Positions 41,002 to 49,004 of a stretch of DNA of 64,000 nt are shown one piece after another (within the stretch, counting starts at the first letter, position 1; every line of letters starts with the position of its first letter). Both the position numbers and the translations under genes were made by a program. The notes under the pieces were generated by a model, which was not told the DNA's origin, did not search any database, and saw only the letters and a list, made by a program, of their open reading frames with translations. Source of the stretch: Streptomyces sp. Ag109_O5-1 (GTDB lineage Bacteria > Actinomycetota > Actinomycetes > Streptomycetales > Streptomycetaceae); assembly GCF_003814875.1 (NCBI RefSeq), contig NZ_RKQF01000001.1:4588001-4652000 (forward strand). The letters are read 5' to 3'.

Positions 41002-41409
41002 ATGTACGAACCGATCCGCACCAAGTCGGTCCACAGCACGATGGCCGGCACGCCTGCCGACTTCCCGCACCGGACGCGCGAGGAGGAGCTGGACATCCAG
41101 CTCGCCGGACATCTCGCGGCGCTGCTCGCCGTCACCGACGAGCTGCGGGCCCTCGCGCCGTCCACCGACCTCGACGCCGCCGCGACCCGGCTGGCCGAGC
41201 AGGTGACCCGGCTTCGGGGCGGACGTACACCGGTCCGCGCGTCACTCGCGGCGGCCCAGGAGCCGGCCGCGCTGCACGAGCGCGCGCACGCGTTCGCCGG
41301 CCGCGCCCTGGTGGTCGCGGCGTCCCGGGCGGACACCGCGGCGGCGATCCTCGCGGCGGAACGCATGGACGCCCACGCGGCGGCCACGGAACTCACCACA
41401 GCCGGCTGA
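41002..41409 (+). CDS. SCO4983-family conserved hypothetical protein
   Basis: A 135-residue, helix- and alanine-rich soluble protein beginning MYEPIRTKSVHSTM, a conserved start in Streptomyces. No enzyme motif, membrane segment or signal is visible. A ribosome site AGGAGG lies 9 nt upstream but can be sequestered in a hairpin. Two helical repeats, LDIQLAGHLAALLAVTDELRAL and LHERAHAFAGRALVVAASRADTAAAI, suggest a small helical bundle. Function unknown. It is followed by a strong hairpin terminator. Confidence 0.8.
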   Translation: MYEPIRTKSVHSTMAGTPADFPHRTREEELDIQLAGHLAALLAVTDELRALAPSTDLDAAATRLAEQVTRLRGGRTPVRASLAAAQEPAALHERAHAFAGRALVVAASRADTAAAILAAERMDAHAAATELTTAG

Positions 41410-41425
41410 CCCACCCCCCGACGGC

Positions 41426-41463
41426 CCCGGTCCGCGCGCTCCCGCAGCGACGCGCGGACCGGG
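41426..41463. terminator. Hairpin terminator after the SCO4983-like gene
   Basis: A perfect 13-bp stem, cccggtccgcgcg (41426-41438) with cgcgcggaccggg (41451-41463), and a 12-nt loop. No T tract. It separates the gene at 41002 from the Uma2 gene at 41490. Confidence 0.7.
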
Positions 41464-41489
41464 TTGCCATATGTCAGTACGCTGAGGTC

Positions 41490-42080
41490 ATGGGCATGGA
41501 CTACCCGAAGATGCGCGCGATCGCCGAGGACCTCGGAGCCTACGCCGAGCAGCTCGAAGGGACCTGGAGCGTCGAAATCGGTCCCTCCGGTCCGATACTG
41601 GCGATGATGTGCCCGTCGAAACGGCATGAGGGTACGGTCAGCCGCATCCGCAATCAGCTGAACACGCAACTCCAGGTCACCCACCCGGGCTACATGTGCG
41701 AGAACGGCCCGGAGATCGAGCACCCCGCCCTCGGCCGCATGCGGCGCCCCGACGCCGTCGTCATCCCCGAGGACGTGCTCGACGAGGAGGGGATCGCGGT
41801 GGACGCCTCCCACGTGCTGGCCGTCGTCGAGATCGTGTCCCCCTCCAACCCGGACAACGACTACGTCGAAAAGATCAGCGAATATCCGGCGATGGGCATC
41901 GCCCACTACATGATCGTCGACCCCCGGAGGGGCACGATCGAGGTGCACTCCGACCCGTGCGGGGACCGGTACCGGCGTATGGACCCGTACATCTACGGCG
42001 ACGTGGTGCCCTTCGGTCCCTGGCGGGTGGAGACCTCCGCCTTCCGCCGGTACGGCAAGGCCGGGAACGACCCCGCCTGA
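41490..42080 (+). CDS. Uma2 family (DUF820) endonuclease-fold protein
   Basis: A 196-residue Uma2/DUF820 protein, paralogous to that at 9091. Motifs are VEIGPSGPILAMMCPSKRHE, RRPDAVVIPEDV (catalytic Asp) and VLAVVEIVSPSNPDNDYVEKISEYPAMGIAHYMIVD. Start at 41490 (MGMDYPK) or 41496. A TACGCT box 6 nt before the first ATG suggests a leaderless transcript. Single gene between terminators. Biological role of the family is unsettled. Confidence 0.88.
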   Translation: MGMDYPKMRAIAEDLGAYAEQLEGTWSVEIGPSGPILAMMCPSKRHEGTVSRIRNQLNTQLQVTHPGYMCENGPEIEHPALGRMRRPDAVVIPEDVLDEEGIAVDASHVLAVVEIVSPSNPDNDYVEKISEYPAMGIAHYMIVDPRRGTIEVHSDPCGDRYRRMDPYIYGDVVPFGPWRVETSAFRRYGKAGNDPA

Positions 42081-42189
42081 CCGCGCCCGACGGAGCCCGG
42101 CGCTCCGGTTGCGTTCCGGGGCGCCCCCTTCACCCCTCGTTCACCCGTTCCACCCAGGACTGAGGGATTCCGGGAGCACTCTCCCCCTC

Positions 42190-43266
42190 GTGAGACGTAT
42201 CGCGGGAATCGTCCTCGCGGTGCTGCTGATCGGTGGCGTGGTGGCTGCCGTCGTCGCAGGCCGGAACGGGGATGGCAAGGGCACGGCAACGAAGACCGTG
42301 CGCGGTGTGATCGGTTCGGAGAAGTCGGACTTCTTCGCCGATCCCGATGTGGTGAAGGCCCTCGCCGCCAAGGGCTACACCGTGAAGACGGAGTCGTCGG
42401 GGTCCTGGGCCATGGACGGCCTGGACCTGAAGGGCTATGACTTCGCCTTCCCCTCCAGTTCGGCGCCGGCCGACCAGCTGGCCGCGAAGTACCACGCGCG
42501 CCAGCCGCTCCCCCGGCCCTTCTACTCGCCCCTCGTCGTCGTGGCCCACCGCAGCGCGGCCGACGTCCTGGCGGCGAACGGTCTCGCCGTGCTCGACGGC
42601 AAGGGCCGGGGCACCCTGAAGATGGCCGCCTATCTGGACGCCGCCCGGCACGACCGGACCTGGCAGCAGCTCAAGGGCGCGAACGGGCATGGGGAGTTGA
42701 CCGGGACGCTCTACATCACGAGCACCGACCCGGAGACCTCCAACTCCGGCGCTCTCTACCTCGCCGCCGCCTCTTACGTGGCCAACGGCGGCCGGGTGGT
42801 GGCCAGTACCGCCGACGTCGCCAGGACCGCCCCGCTGCTGCACAAGCTCGTCAGCGTCCAGGGCGCCCAACAGCCCAGCAGCGACTCGGTGTTCCGGGAC
42901 TTCATCAGCGGCGCCGGCAACCCGCTGGTGTGCCTGTACGAGTCGCAGGTCGTCTCGCTGCTCGCCGACCGGCACGGCGCCGACGACCTGGTCGTCCTCT
43001 ACCCGGACACCACGGTGAACAGCGACCACACCATCGTGCCGCTCGACGACGCCGGCCGGGCGCTCGGCGAACTCCTCAGCGCCGATCCGACCCTGCGCAA
43101 GCTCGCCGTGCGGCACGGTTTCCGGCCGCAGGGCGATTCCGCCGAGTTCGTCGGTGCCACCGCCGGCCAAGCCGCCTACCTCAACCAGACACTGACCGGC
43201 GTCCGGCAGGCGCCCGTGCCCACCTACGCGGTGCTGCACGAGATGGCCCGCCGGGCGCGCGGCTGA
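42190..43266 (+). CDS. Membrane-anchored binding-protein-like protein of the TelA cluster
   Basis: A 358-residue exported protein. An N-terminal signal anchor (residues about 3-22, IAGIVLAVLLIGGVVAAVVA) is followed by a periplasmic-binding-protein-like domain (VRGVIGSEKSDFFADPDVVKALAAKGYTV; GYDFAFPSSSAPADQLAA; TSTDPETSNSGALYL). There is no lipobox, so it stays tethered by its anchor. The GTG at 42190 starts directly at the charged RR before the anchor. It is followed by telA after 12 nt. The second product of this kind in the cluster (44493) carries a vWA domain. Ligand unknown. Confidence 0.78.
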   Translation: MRRIAGIVLAVLLIGGVVAAVVAGRNGDGKGTATKTVRGVIGSEKSDFFADPDVVKALAAKGYTVKTESSGSWAMDGLDLKGYDFAFPSSSAPADQLAAKYHARQPLPRPFYSPLVVVAHRSAADVLAANGLAVLDGKGRGTLKMAAYLDAARHDRTWQQLKGANGHGELTGTLYITSTDPETSNSGALYLAAASYVANGGRVVASTADVARTAPLLHKLVSVQGAQQPSSDSVFRDFISGAGNPLVCLYESQVVSLLADRHGADDLVVLYPDTTVNSDHTIVPLDDAGRALGELLSADPTLRKLAVRHGFRPQGDSAEFVGATAGQAAYLNQTLTGVRQAPVPTYAVLHEMARRARG

Positions 43267-43278
43267 CGGGGGGATCCT

Positions 43279-44496
43279 GTGAGCAACTTCGACAAGATGG
43301 TGCCGAGCGGTGGTGAGCACACGCCCACCCTCAGCGGTGAGGACGTCTTCACGCTGACCCCGCCGGAGGCCGTCGCGCCCGTACCGCGGGAGAAGGCCGG
43401 CGGGCTCGTGCCCGTCGACTACGGCGTCCGTACGGACATGGCGCGCAAGGCCGACGACTACGTCCGGGGCCTCGCCGCCCTGGACGCGCGGTCGCCGGAG
43501 TTCGCGAGCAAGGTCGGCGAGATCACCGGTCTCGGTGCCGGCGAGATGCGCACCGCCGCCTCGCAGTCCAACCGCATGCTGGAACGGGCGGTGCGCAGCC
43601 TGCCCGACAAGGGCGGCGACGCCCAGGCCAAGGTGGCCGGCTCGCTGGTCGAACTCCGCCGGGTCGTCGAGGACCTGGACCCGCGCGACCTGCCGACGGG
43701 CAAGGGCCGCAAGTTCCTCTCCAGGCTGCCGGGCGGGAACAGGCTCCGCGACCACGTCGCTCAGTACGCCTCCGCGCAGGGGACGTTGAACAAGATCGTG
43801 GGGTCGCTGCGCGGCGGCCAGGACGAACTCCGCCGGGACAACGCCGCGTTGCAGACCGAACGGGTGCGGCTCTGGGAGACCATGGGCAAGCTCCAGGAGT
43901 ACGTCGTCCTGACCCAGGCCCTGGACACCGCCGTCGAGCAGCACATCGCCCGGCTCCCCGACCCCCAGGAGGCCGACGTCCTGCGGGCGGACGTGCTCTT
44001 CCCGGTCCGGCAGAAGCACCAGGACCTGCTCACCCAGCTCGCGGTGTCCGCGCAGGGCTACCTGGCGATGGACGTCGTACGGCGCAACAACGACGAACTG
44101 ATCAAGGGCGTCGAACGCGCCGCCACCACCACTGTCTCGGCCCTGCGGATCTCGGTGATGCTGGCTTCCGCGCTCGACAACCAGAAGAAGGTCATCGAGC
44201 AGGTCAACGCGTTGCACGGGACGACCGAGGACCTCATCCGGGGCAATGCCGAGATGCTCGCGACCCAGAGCGGCGAGATCCAGCGCATCGCCGCCGACCC
44301 GGCCGTAGGCGTCGAGACCCTGCGCGCCGCCTTCCAGCAGATCTACCGCACCCTCGACGCCATCGACAGCTACAAGGCGCAGGCGACCGAGGCGATGGCC
44401 GGCACCGTCCAGTCCCTCACCGACGAACTCCAGCAGGCGAGCGCCTACTTGGCGCGCAGCCGCTCGAAGGGCGCACTGGAGGACGGCCTCGCATGA
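43279..44496 (+). CDS. telA: TelA-family toxic anion resistance protein
   Basis: A 405-residue cytoplasmic, almost wholly helical protein of the TelA/KlaA family, first linked to tellurite resistance but mostly associated with envelope or phage/toxin stress. Recognised by LDARSPEFASKVGEITGLG, GKLQEYVVLTQALDTAVEQ and LAVSAQGYLAMDVVRRNNDELIKGVERA. The GTG at 43279 follows GGGGGGA. Its stop overlaps the next ATG by 4 nt, so it is translationally coupled with the vWA lipoprotein. No TerD-type genes are nearby. Biochemical activity of the family is not known. Confidence 0.92.
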   Translation: MSNFDKMVPSGGEHTPTLSGEDVFTLTPPEAVAPVPREKAGGLVPVDYGVRTDMARKADDYVRGLAALDARSPEFASKVGEITGLGAGEMRTAASQSNRMLERAVRSLPDKGGDAQAKVAGSLVELRRVVEDLDPRDLPTGKGRKFLSRLPGGNRLRDHVAQYASAQGTLNKIVGSLRGGQDELRRDNAALQTERVRLWETMGKLQEYVVLTQALDTAVEQHIARLPDPQEADVLRADVLFPVRQKHQDLLTQLAVSAQGYLAMDVVRRNNDELIKGVERAATTTVSALRISVMLASALDNQKKVIEQVNALHGTTEDLIRGNAEMLATQSGEIQRIAADPAVGVETLRAAFQQIYRTLDAIDSYKAQATEAMAGTVQSLTDELQQASAYLARSRSKGALEDGLA

Positions 44497-46025
44497 ACAG
44501 ACGCACGCTGCCCGCCCTCCTGGCGACGACGGCCGTCGTACTGACCGGCTGCACCTCCTCCCAGGACCACGACGACGACTCCACGGCCTCGAAGCCCGGC
44601 ACCCTCCGGGTCCTCGCCTCCTCCGAACTCAGCGACATGAGCGCCGTCTTCGACCGGGTCCGCAAGGACACCGGTGTCACGATCCGTCCCACCTACATGG
44701 GCACCCTGGACGCCGTCGACCTGCTGGCCAAGGGGCAGACGGACGGGAAGTACGACGCGCTCTGGCTGTCCTCCGACGACTATCTGCGGCTGCGCCCTGA
44801 GGCGGCGAAGAAGGTCGTCTCCGAGACCTCGATCATGTCCAGCCCGGTCGCGATCGGCGTGAAGACGGCCACCGTGCAGTCCCTCGGCTGGAAGCCGGCC
44901 GACGTCACCTGGTCCCGGATCGAGCAGGCCGTGGAAGCCGGGAAGCTGACGTACGGCATGACCGACCCGGCCCGCTCCAACTCCGGCTTCTCCACGCTGG
45001 TCTCGGTAGCCTCCGCGCTCTCCGGGGCCCAGTCGGCGCTCACGGACGGCGACGTCGCCAAGGCGACCCCCCGGCTGAAGAGGTTCTTCAAGGGCCAGAC
45101 CCTGACCTCGGGCTCCTCCGGCTGGCTGGCCTCGGCCTACAAGCGGCGCGGCAACGTCGACGCCCTGCTCAACTACGAGTCCGTCCTCATGGGCGTCCCC
45201 GGCCTGACGGTGATCCGTCCGACCGACGGCGTGGTCACCGCCGACTACCCGCTCTCCTCCCTGGCCGCCACCTCCTCGGCCACCCGCGAGGACGTCCGCA
45301 AGGTGACCGAGGACCTGCGCACCACGGCCGTGCAGAAACTCGTCACGGACACCACCCACCGCCGCCCGGTGGTCGCCTCCGTCCCGCCCGCCTCCGGCCT
45401 GGACACGACCCGCCGCCGCGAACTCCCCTTCCCCGGCGGCCGGTCCGTGGCCGACGGGCTCATCTCCGCGTACGAGAACGACCTGCGCCGGCCCTCCCGC
45501 ACGGTCTACGTCCTGGACACCTCGGGCTCGATGGAGGGCGACCGGCTCTCCCGCCTGAAGAAGGCCCTCACCGGCCTCACCGGCGACTTCCGCAACCGCG
45601 AGGAGGTCACCCTGATGCCGTTCGGCTCGGACGTGAAGAGCGTGAGCACCCACGTGGTCGACGACAAGGCCGACCTCGACGCGATCCGCAAGGACACCGA
45701 CGCCCTGAACGCCGACGGCAACACGGCGATCTACACCTCCCTGGAGAAGGCGTACGCCCAGCTGAACCCCTCCCAGGACACCTTCACGTCGATCGTGCTG
45801 ATGACCGACGGCGAGAACACCACGGGCGCCAAGGTCGGTGACTTCGACGACTTCTACAGCAAGCTCTCCGCCGACCGGCAGCAGATCCCCGTCTTCCCCA
45901 TCCTCTTCGGCGACTCGTCCCGCGCCGAACTCCAGCACATCGCCGCCCTGACCGGCGGCCGTCTCTTCGACGGCCGGCAGGACTCCCTGGACGGCGCCTT
46001 CGAGGAGATCCGTGGCTACCAATAA
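44493..46025 (+). CDS. Lipoprotein: substrate-binding-like domain fused to vWA domain
   Basis: A 510-residue exported lipoprotein. Signal with lipobox VVLTGC (Cys20). Residues about 35-300 form a type-2 periplasmic-binding-protein-like domain (TLRVLASSELSDMSAVFDRVRKDTGVTI; NYESVLMGVPG). Residues about 340-510 are a von Willebrand factor A domain with intact MIDAS: DTSGSM, T in DGNTAIY, D in LMTDGEN. Overlaps telA by ATGA and the next gene by 14 nt. The combination suggests a surface protein that binds a ligand and a protein partner. Substrate unknown. Confidence 0.88.
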   Translation: MNRRTLPALLATTAVVLTGCTSSQDHDDDSTASKPGTLRVLASSELSDMSAVFDRVRKDTGVTIRPTYMGTLDAVDLLAKGQTDGKYDALWLSSDDYLRLRPEAAKKVVSETSIMSSPVAIGVKTATVQSLGWKPADVTWSRIEQAVEAGKLTYGMTDPARSNSGFSTLVSVASALSGAQSALTDGDVAKATPRLKRFFKGQTLTSGSSGWLASAYKRRGNVDALLNYESVLMGVPGLTVIRPTDGVVTADYPLSSLAATSSATREDVRKVTEDLRTTAVQKLVTDTTHRRPVVASVPPASGLDTTRRRELPFPGGRSVADGLISAYENDLRRPSRTVYVLDTSGSMEGDRLSRLKKALTGLTGDFRNREEVTLMPFGSDVKSVSTHVVDDKADLDAIRKDTDALNADGNTAIYTSLEKAYAQLNPSQDTFTSIVLMTDGENTTGAKVGDFDDFYSKLSADRQQIPVFPILFGDSSRAELQHIAALTGGRLFDGRQDSLDGAFEEIRGYQ

Positions 46026-46614
46026 GCTCCTCGGCTACCTCGAGTCCCGCAAGAACCTCACCGGCTCGGCGGGCGGCCTCCTCGGCCTGGTCCTGACCTT
46101 CGCAGGCGTGGCGGGCCCGTACTGGCCGGTGGTGGTGGCCGGCCTCTACGGCGCGGGTGCGCTGATCGCCCCGCCGGAGCGCCCGCCGCTGCCGGACTTC
46201 CCGACCCCGTCGGCCCAGTTGGAGGAGGTCCGCGCCGACTTCCGCAAGCTGGAGACCTACCTGGCGGAGGTCGGCCTGCCGGCCTCCACCGAGGCCCGCC
46301 TGACCGCACTGACGGACCTGCTGACGGCGTTGCTGGACCCGGGCTGGGCGGCAGAACTGCTGGCCCAGGATCCGGAGGGGGTCCATGTCCTCTCGCGCAC
46401 GGTACGGCAGGACATCCCGGAGGCGGTCGACAGCTTCGTACGCACCAGGTGGTGGACACGCCTGACCCCGGGCCAGGAACCCCCGGAGCGCCACTTGGAA
46501 CGCCAGCTCACGATGCTCAAGGAAGAGGCGGAGCACTTGGCGGCAACCCTGAGGGACACAGAGGCCAGACGCCAGGAATCCCACACCCGCTACTTGGAGG
46601 AAAGGGGCAACTGA
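46012..46614 (+). CDS. Two-TM helical protein of the TelA cluster (hypothetical)
   Basis: A 200-residue protein. Two hydrophobic segments close together (residues about 18-55, GGLLGLVLTFAGVAGPYWPVVVAGLYGAGAL) are followed by a cytoplasmic helical domain with coiled-coil character at the C-terminus (ERHLERQLTMLKEEAEHLAATLRDTEARRQ). The GTG at 46012 overlaps the vWA gene by 14 nt. I do not recognise a family. Within the operon it could link membrane-bound binding proteins to cytoplasmic TelA; that is inference. Confidence 0.75.
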   Translation: MATNKLLGYLESRKNLTGSAGGLLGLVLTFAGVAGPYWPVVVAGLYGAGALIAPPERPPLPDFPTPSAQLEEVRADFRKLETYLAEVGLPASTEARLTALTDLLTALLDPGWAAELLAQDPEGVHVLSRTVRQDIPEAVDSFVRTRWWTRLTPGQEPPERHLERQLTMLKEEAEHLAATLRDTEARRQESHTRYLEERGN

Positions 46615-46730
46615 AGCGCCCCCCACAGGCGAAGGCCTGCCGTCACCACGCTCCCGTCGGGGCGGACGGAAAAGGCGACGACAGGCCCACAAGCCCCGCA
46701 CCCCATTGTGCGCGGCCTCGCCGGTTCACA

Positions 46731-46814
46731 CCGCGGCCGGTCGTGACGATCGCTGGTCAGGGCACTCCCCCACTGCCTTAAGGGCGTGGGAGGTACCCCC
46801 AGGACCGGCCGCGG
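46731..46814. terminator. Nested inverted repeat between convergent operons
   Basis: An outer perfect 12-bp stem (46731-46742 with 46803-46814) encloses an inner hairpin built from cccccactgcc / gggcgtggg (about 46765-46793). It lies between the TelA operon end (46614) and the pckG stop (46829). The ctcccccac...gtgggaggtaccccca motif is itself a common Streptomyces element. Probable bidirectional terminator. Confidence 0.65.
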
Positions 46815-46828
46815 AGATCAGACGGGAG

Positions 46829-48652
46829 TTATCCCAGGCGCTCCACCAGCGCCTGGTACTCGTCCCACAGCTCCTTCGGCGTGTGCTCACCGAAGGTGTT
46901 GAGGTGGCCGGGGATCAGCGAGGCCTCCTCCCGCCAGACCTCCTTGTCGACGGTCAGCAGGAAGTCGAGGTCGCTGTCGGCCAGGTCGAGTCCGTTGGTG
47001 TCGAGGGCCTCGCGCGTCGGGAGGACACCGATCGGCGTCTCCACACCGGCCGCCTTGCCGTCCAGCCGCTCCACGATCCACTTCAGGACACGGGAGTTCT
47101 CACCGAAGCCCGGCCAGACGAACTTGCCCTCGTCGTTCTTGCGGAACCAGTTGACGTAGTAGATCTTCGGCAGCTTGGCCGCGTCCGCGGACTGGCCGAC
47201 CTTGATCCAGTGGGCCATGTAGTCGCCCATGTTGTAGCCGCAGAACGGCAGCATCGCGAACGGGTCGCGGCGCAGCTCGCCGACCTTGCCCTCGGCGGCG
47301 GCGGTCTTCTCGGAGGCCACGTTCGCCCCCAGGAACACGCCGTGGTTCCAGTCGAAGGACTCGGTGACCAGCGGTACGGCGCTGGCCCGGCGGCCGCCGA
47401 AGAGGATCGCCGAGATCGGCACGCCCTTGGGGTCCTCCCACTCCGGCGCGATGATCGGGCACTGCGCGGCGGGGACGGTGAAGCGGGCGTTGGGGTGGGC
47501 GGCGGGCTCCGCGGAGTCCGGGGTCCAGTCCCGGCCCTTCCAGTCGGTGAGGTGGGCGGGCGTCTCCTCGGTCATGCCCTCCCACCAGATGTCGTCGTCG
47601 TCGGTGAGGGCGACGTTGGTGAAGACGGCGTTGCCCCAGAGCGTCTTCATCGCGTTGGCGTTGGTGTGCTCACCGGTGCCGGGCGCGACGCCGAAGAAGC
47701 CGGCCTCGGGGTTGATCGCGTAGAGGCGGCCGTCCTCGCCGAACCGCATCCAGGCGATGTCGTCGCCGATGGTCTCGACGGTCCAGCCGGAGACGGTGGG
47801 CTCCAGCATGGCGAGGTTCGTCTTGCCGCAGGCGCTCGGGAAGGCTGCGGCGACGTACTTGGACTCGCCCTGCGGAGGCGTGAGCTTGAGGATCAGCATG
47901 TGCTCGGCGAGCCAGCCCTCGTCGCGCGCCATGACGGAGGCGATGCGCAGGGCGTAGCACTTCTTGCCGAGCAGGGCGTTGCCGCCGTAGCCGGAGCCGT
48001 AGGACCAGATCTCGCGCGACTCGGGGAAGTGCGAGATGTACTTGGTCTGGTTGCACGGCCAGGGGACGTCCGCCTCGCCCTCCGCGAGCGGGGCGCCGAG
48101 GGTGTGCACGGCCTTCACGAAGAAGCCGTCGTCGCCGAGTTCGTCGAGGACCGCCTGGCCCATGCGCGTCATCGTGCGCATGGAGACGGCGACGTACGCG
48201 GAGTCGGTGATCTCCACGCCGAGCGCGGAGAGCGGGGAGCCGAGGGGCCCCATGCAGAACGGGACGACGTACATCGTCCGGCCCTTCATCGAGCCGCGGA
48301 ACAGGCCCTTCTCGCCGGAGAAGATCTCCCGCATCTCGGCGGGGGCCTTCCAGTGGTTGGTCGGGCCCGCGTCCTTCTCCTGCTCGGAGCAGATGAAGGT
48401 GCGGTCCTCGACCCGGGCGACGTCGGTCGGGTCGGAGGCCGCGTAGTAGGAGTGGGGGCGCTTGATCGGGTCGAGCTTCTTGAAGGTGCCCTTCGCCACG
48501 AGCTCTTCGCACAGTCGCTCGTACTCGGCCTCGGATCCGTCACACCAGACCACGCTGTCCGGTTGCGTCAGTTCGGCGATCTCGTTGACCCACGAGATCA
48601 GTTCCTGATGGTTGGTGGGGATGACGGTGGGAGCCGCGATGTCGCGCGCCAC
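46829..48652 (-). CDS. pckG: Phosphoenolpyruvate carboxykinase (GTP)
   Basis: A 607-residue cytoplasmic enzyme interconverting oxaloacetate + GTP and PEP + CO2 + GDP, key for gluconeogenesis and anaplerosis. The active-site loop is FPSACGKTNLAML, with Cys and Lys of the GTP-type family. SVVWCDGSEAEYERLC and FEDRTFICSEQ-like region VEDRTFICSEQEKDAGPTNHW are conserved, and full length is normal. The GTG at 48652 has AGGAG 6-10 nt upstream. It is monocistronic, with a 350-nt upstream region that probably contains its control sites. Confidence 0.96.
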   Translation of the reverse strand: MARDIAAPTVIPTNHQELISWVNEIAELTQPDSVVWCDGSEAEYERLCEELVAKGTFKKLDPIKRPHSYYAASDPTDVARVEDRTFICSEQEKDAGPTNHWKAPAEMREIFSGEKGLFRGSMKGRTMYVVPFCMGPLGSPLSALGVEITDSAYVAVSMRTMTRMGQAVLDELGDDGFFVKAVHTLGAPLAEGEADVPWPCNQTKYISHFPESREIWSYGSGYGGNALLGKKCYALRIASVMARDEGWLAEHMLILKLTPPQGESKYVAAAFPSACGKTNLAMLEPTVSGWTVETIGDDIAWMRFGEDGRLYAINPEAGFFGVAPGTGEHTNANAMKTLWGNAVFTNVALTDDDDIWWEGMTEETPAHLTDWKGRDWTPDSAEPAAHPNARFTVPAAQCPIIAPEWEDPKGVPISAILFGGRRASAVPLVTESFDWNHGVFLGANVASEKTAAAEGKVGELRRDPFAMLPFCGYNMGDYMAHWIKVGQSADAAKLPKIYYVNWFRKNDEGKFVWPGFGENSRVLKWIVERLDGKAAGVETPIGVLPTREALDTNGLDLADSDLDFLLTVDKEVWREEASLIPGHLNTFGEHTPKELWDEYQALVERLG

Positions 48653-48813
48653 GATTGCTCCTAAATGAGGGATTTTTGATCTTGCGGCCTTGTTTCAGGC
48701 CTTGTTGCCCCGTGGGGGCTGCGACCCGGATGCTTCGTAGCCGCTCATCCGGTGCCGACCGCACTCATTTGATCCTCCGACTCGATCTCCCATCTGTCCA
48801 GAGGGAGTCACAG

Positions 48814-48876
48814 ATGAGCGACGTGAGGAAGGCCACGGTTTCCGTGTTTTCCTGCGTTTCTTTGCGTCCACGTTGA
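48814..48876 (+). CDS. Possible leader peptide or small ORF
   Basis: ATG with AGAGGGAG 7 nt upstream encodes MSDVRKATVSVFSCVSLRPR then stop. It has a proper ribosome site and lies on the plus strand upstream of trhA, but no supporting homology is known to me and the codon bias is weak. It could equally be chance. Confidence 0.25.
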   Translation: MSDVRKATVSVFSCVSLRPR

Positions 48877-48974
48877 GTTCAACTGGAGATCTTTTTGCAC
48901 GCTCCCGGCTGCGCAACGGGCGGGCGTGAGACGATGAGTGCGGTCGAGTGGTCGTCGTGCCGTACTGACGCGTA

Positions 48975-48992
48975 ACCTACGGTTCCGTAGGT
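48975..48992. promoter_or_regulatory. Palindromic operator at the trhA promoter
   Basis: ACCTACGG-TT-CCGTAGGT, perfect 8-bp arms with a 2-bp centre. It overlaps the start of a TACGAT -10-like box (48992-48997) located 7 nt before the ATG at 49005, so a bound repressor would block a leaderless transcript. The form is typical of TetR-family sites. Confidence 0.65.
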
Positions 48993-49004
48993 ACGATGCG
49001 AGAC

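Larger units (their letters stand above)
48653..49004. other. Divergent intergenic region pckG / trhA
   Basis: 350 nt containing the upstream regions of pckG (minus) and trhA (plus). It has inverted-repeat material near 48706-48720 (gccccgtgggggc), a possible 20-codon ORF at 48814-48876, AT-richer sequence around 48840-48900, and a perfect palindrome next to the trhA start (48975-48992). No other gene is apparent. Confidence 0.5.

Noticed and set aside
42130..44217. Minus-strand 695-codon frame opposite the TelA cluster
   Set aside because: Shadow of two well-supported plus-strand genes with overlapping stops and ribosome sites.
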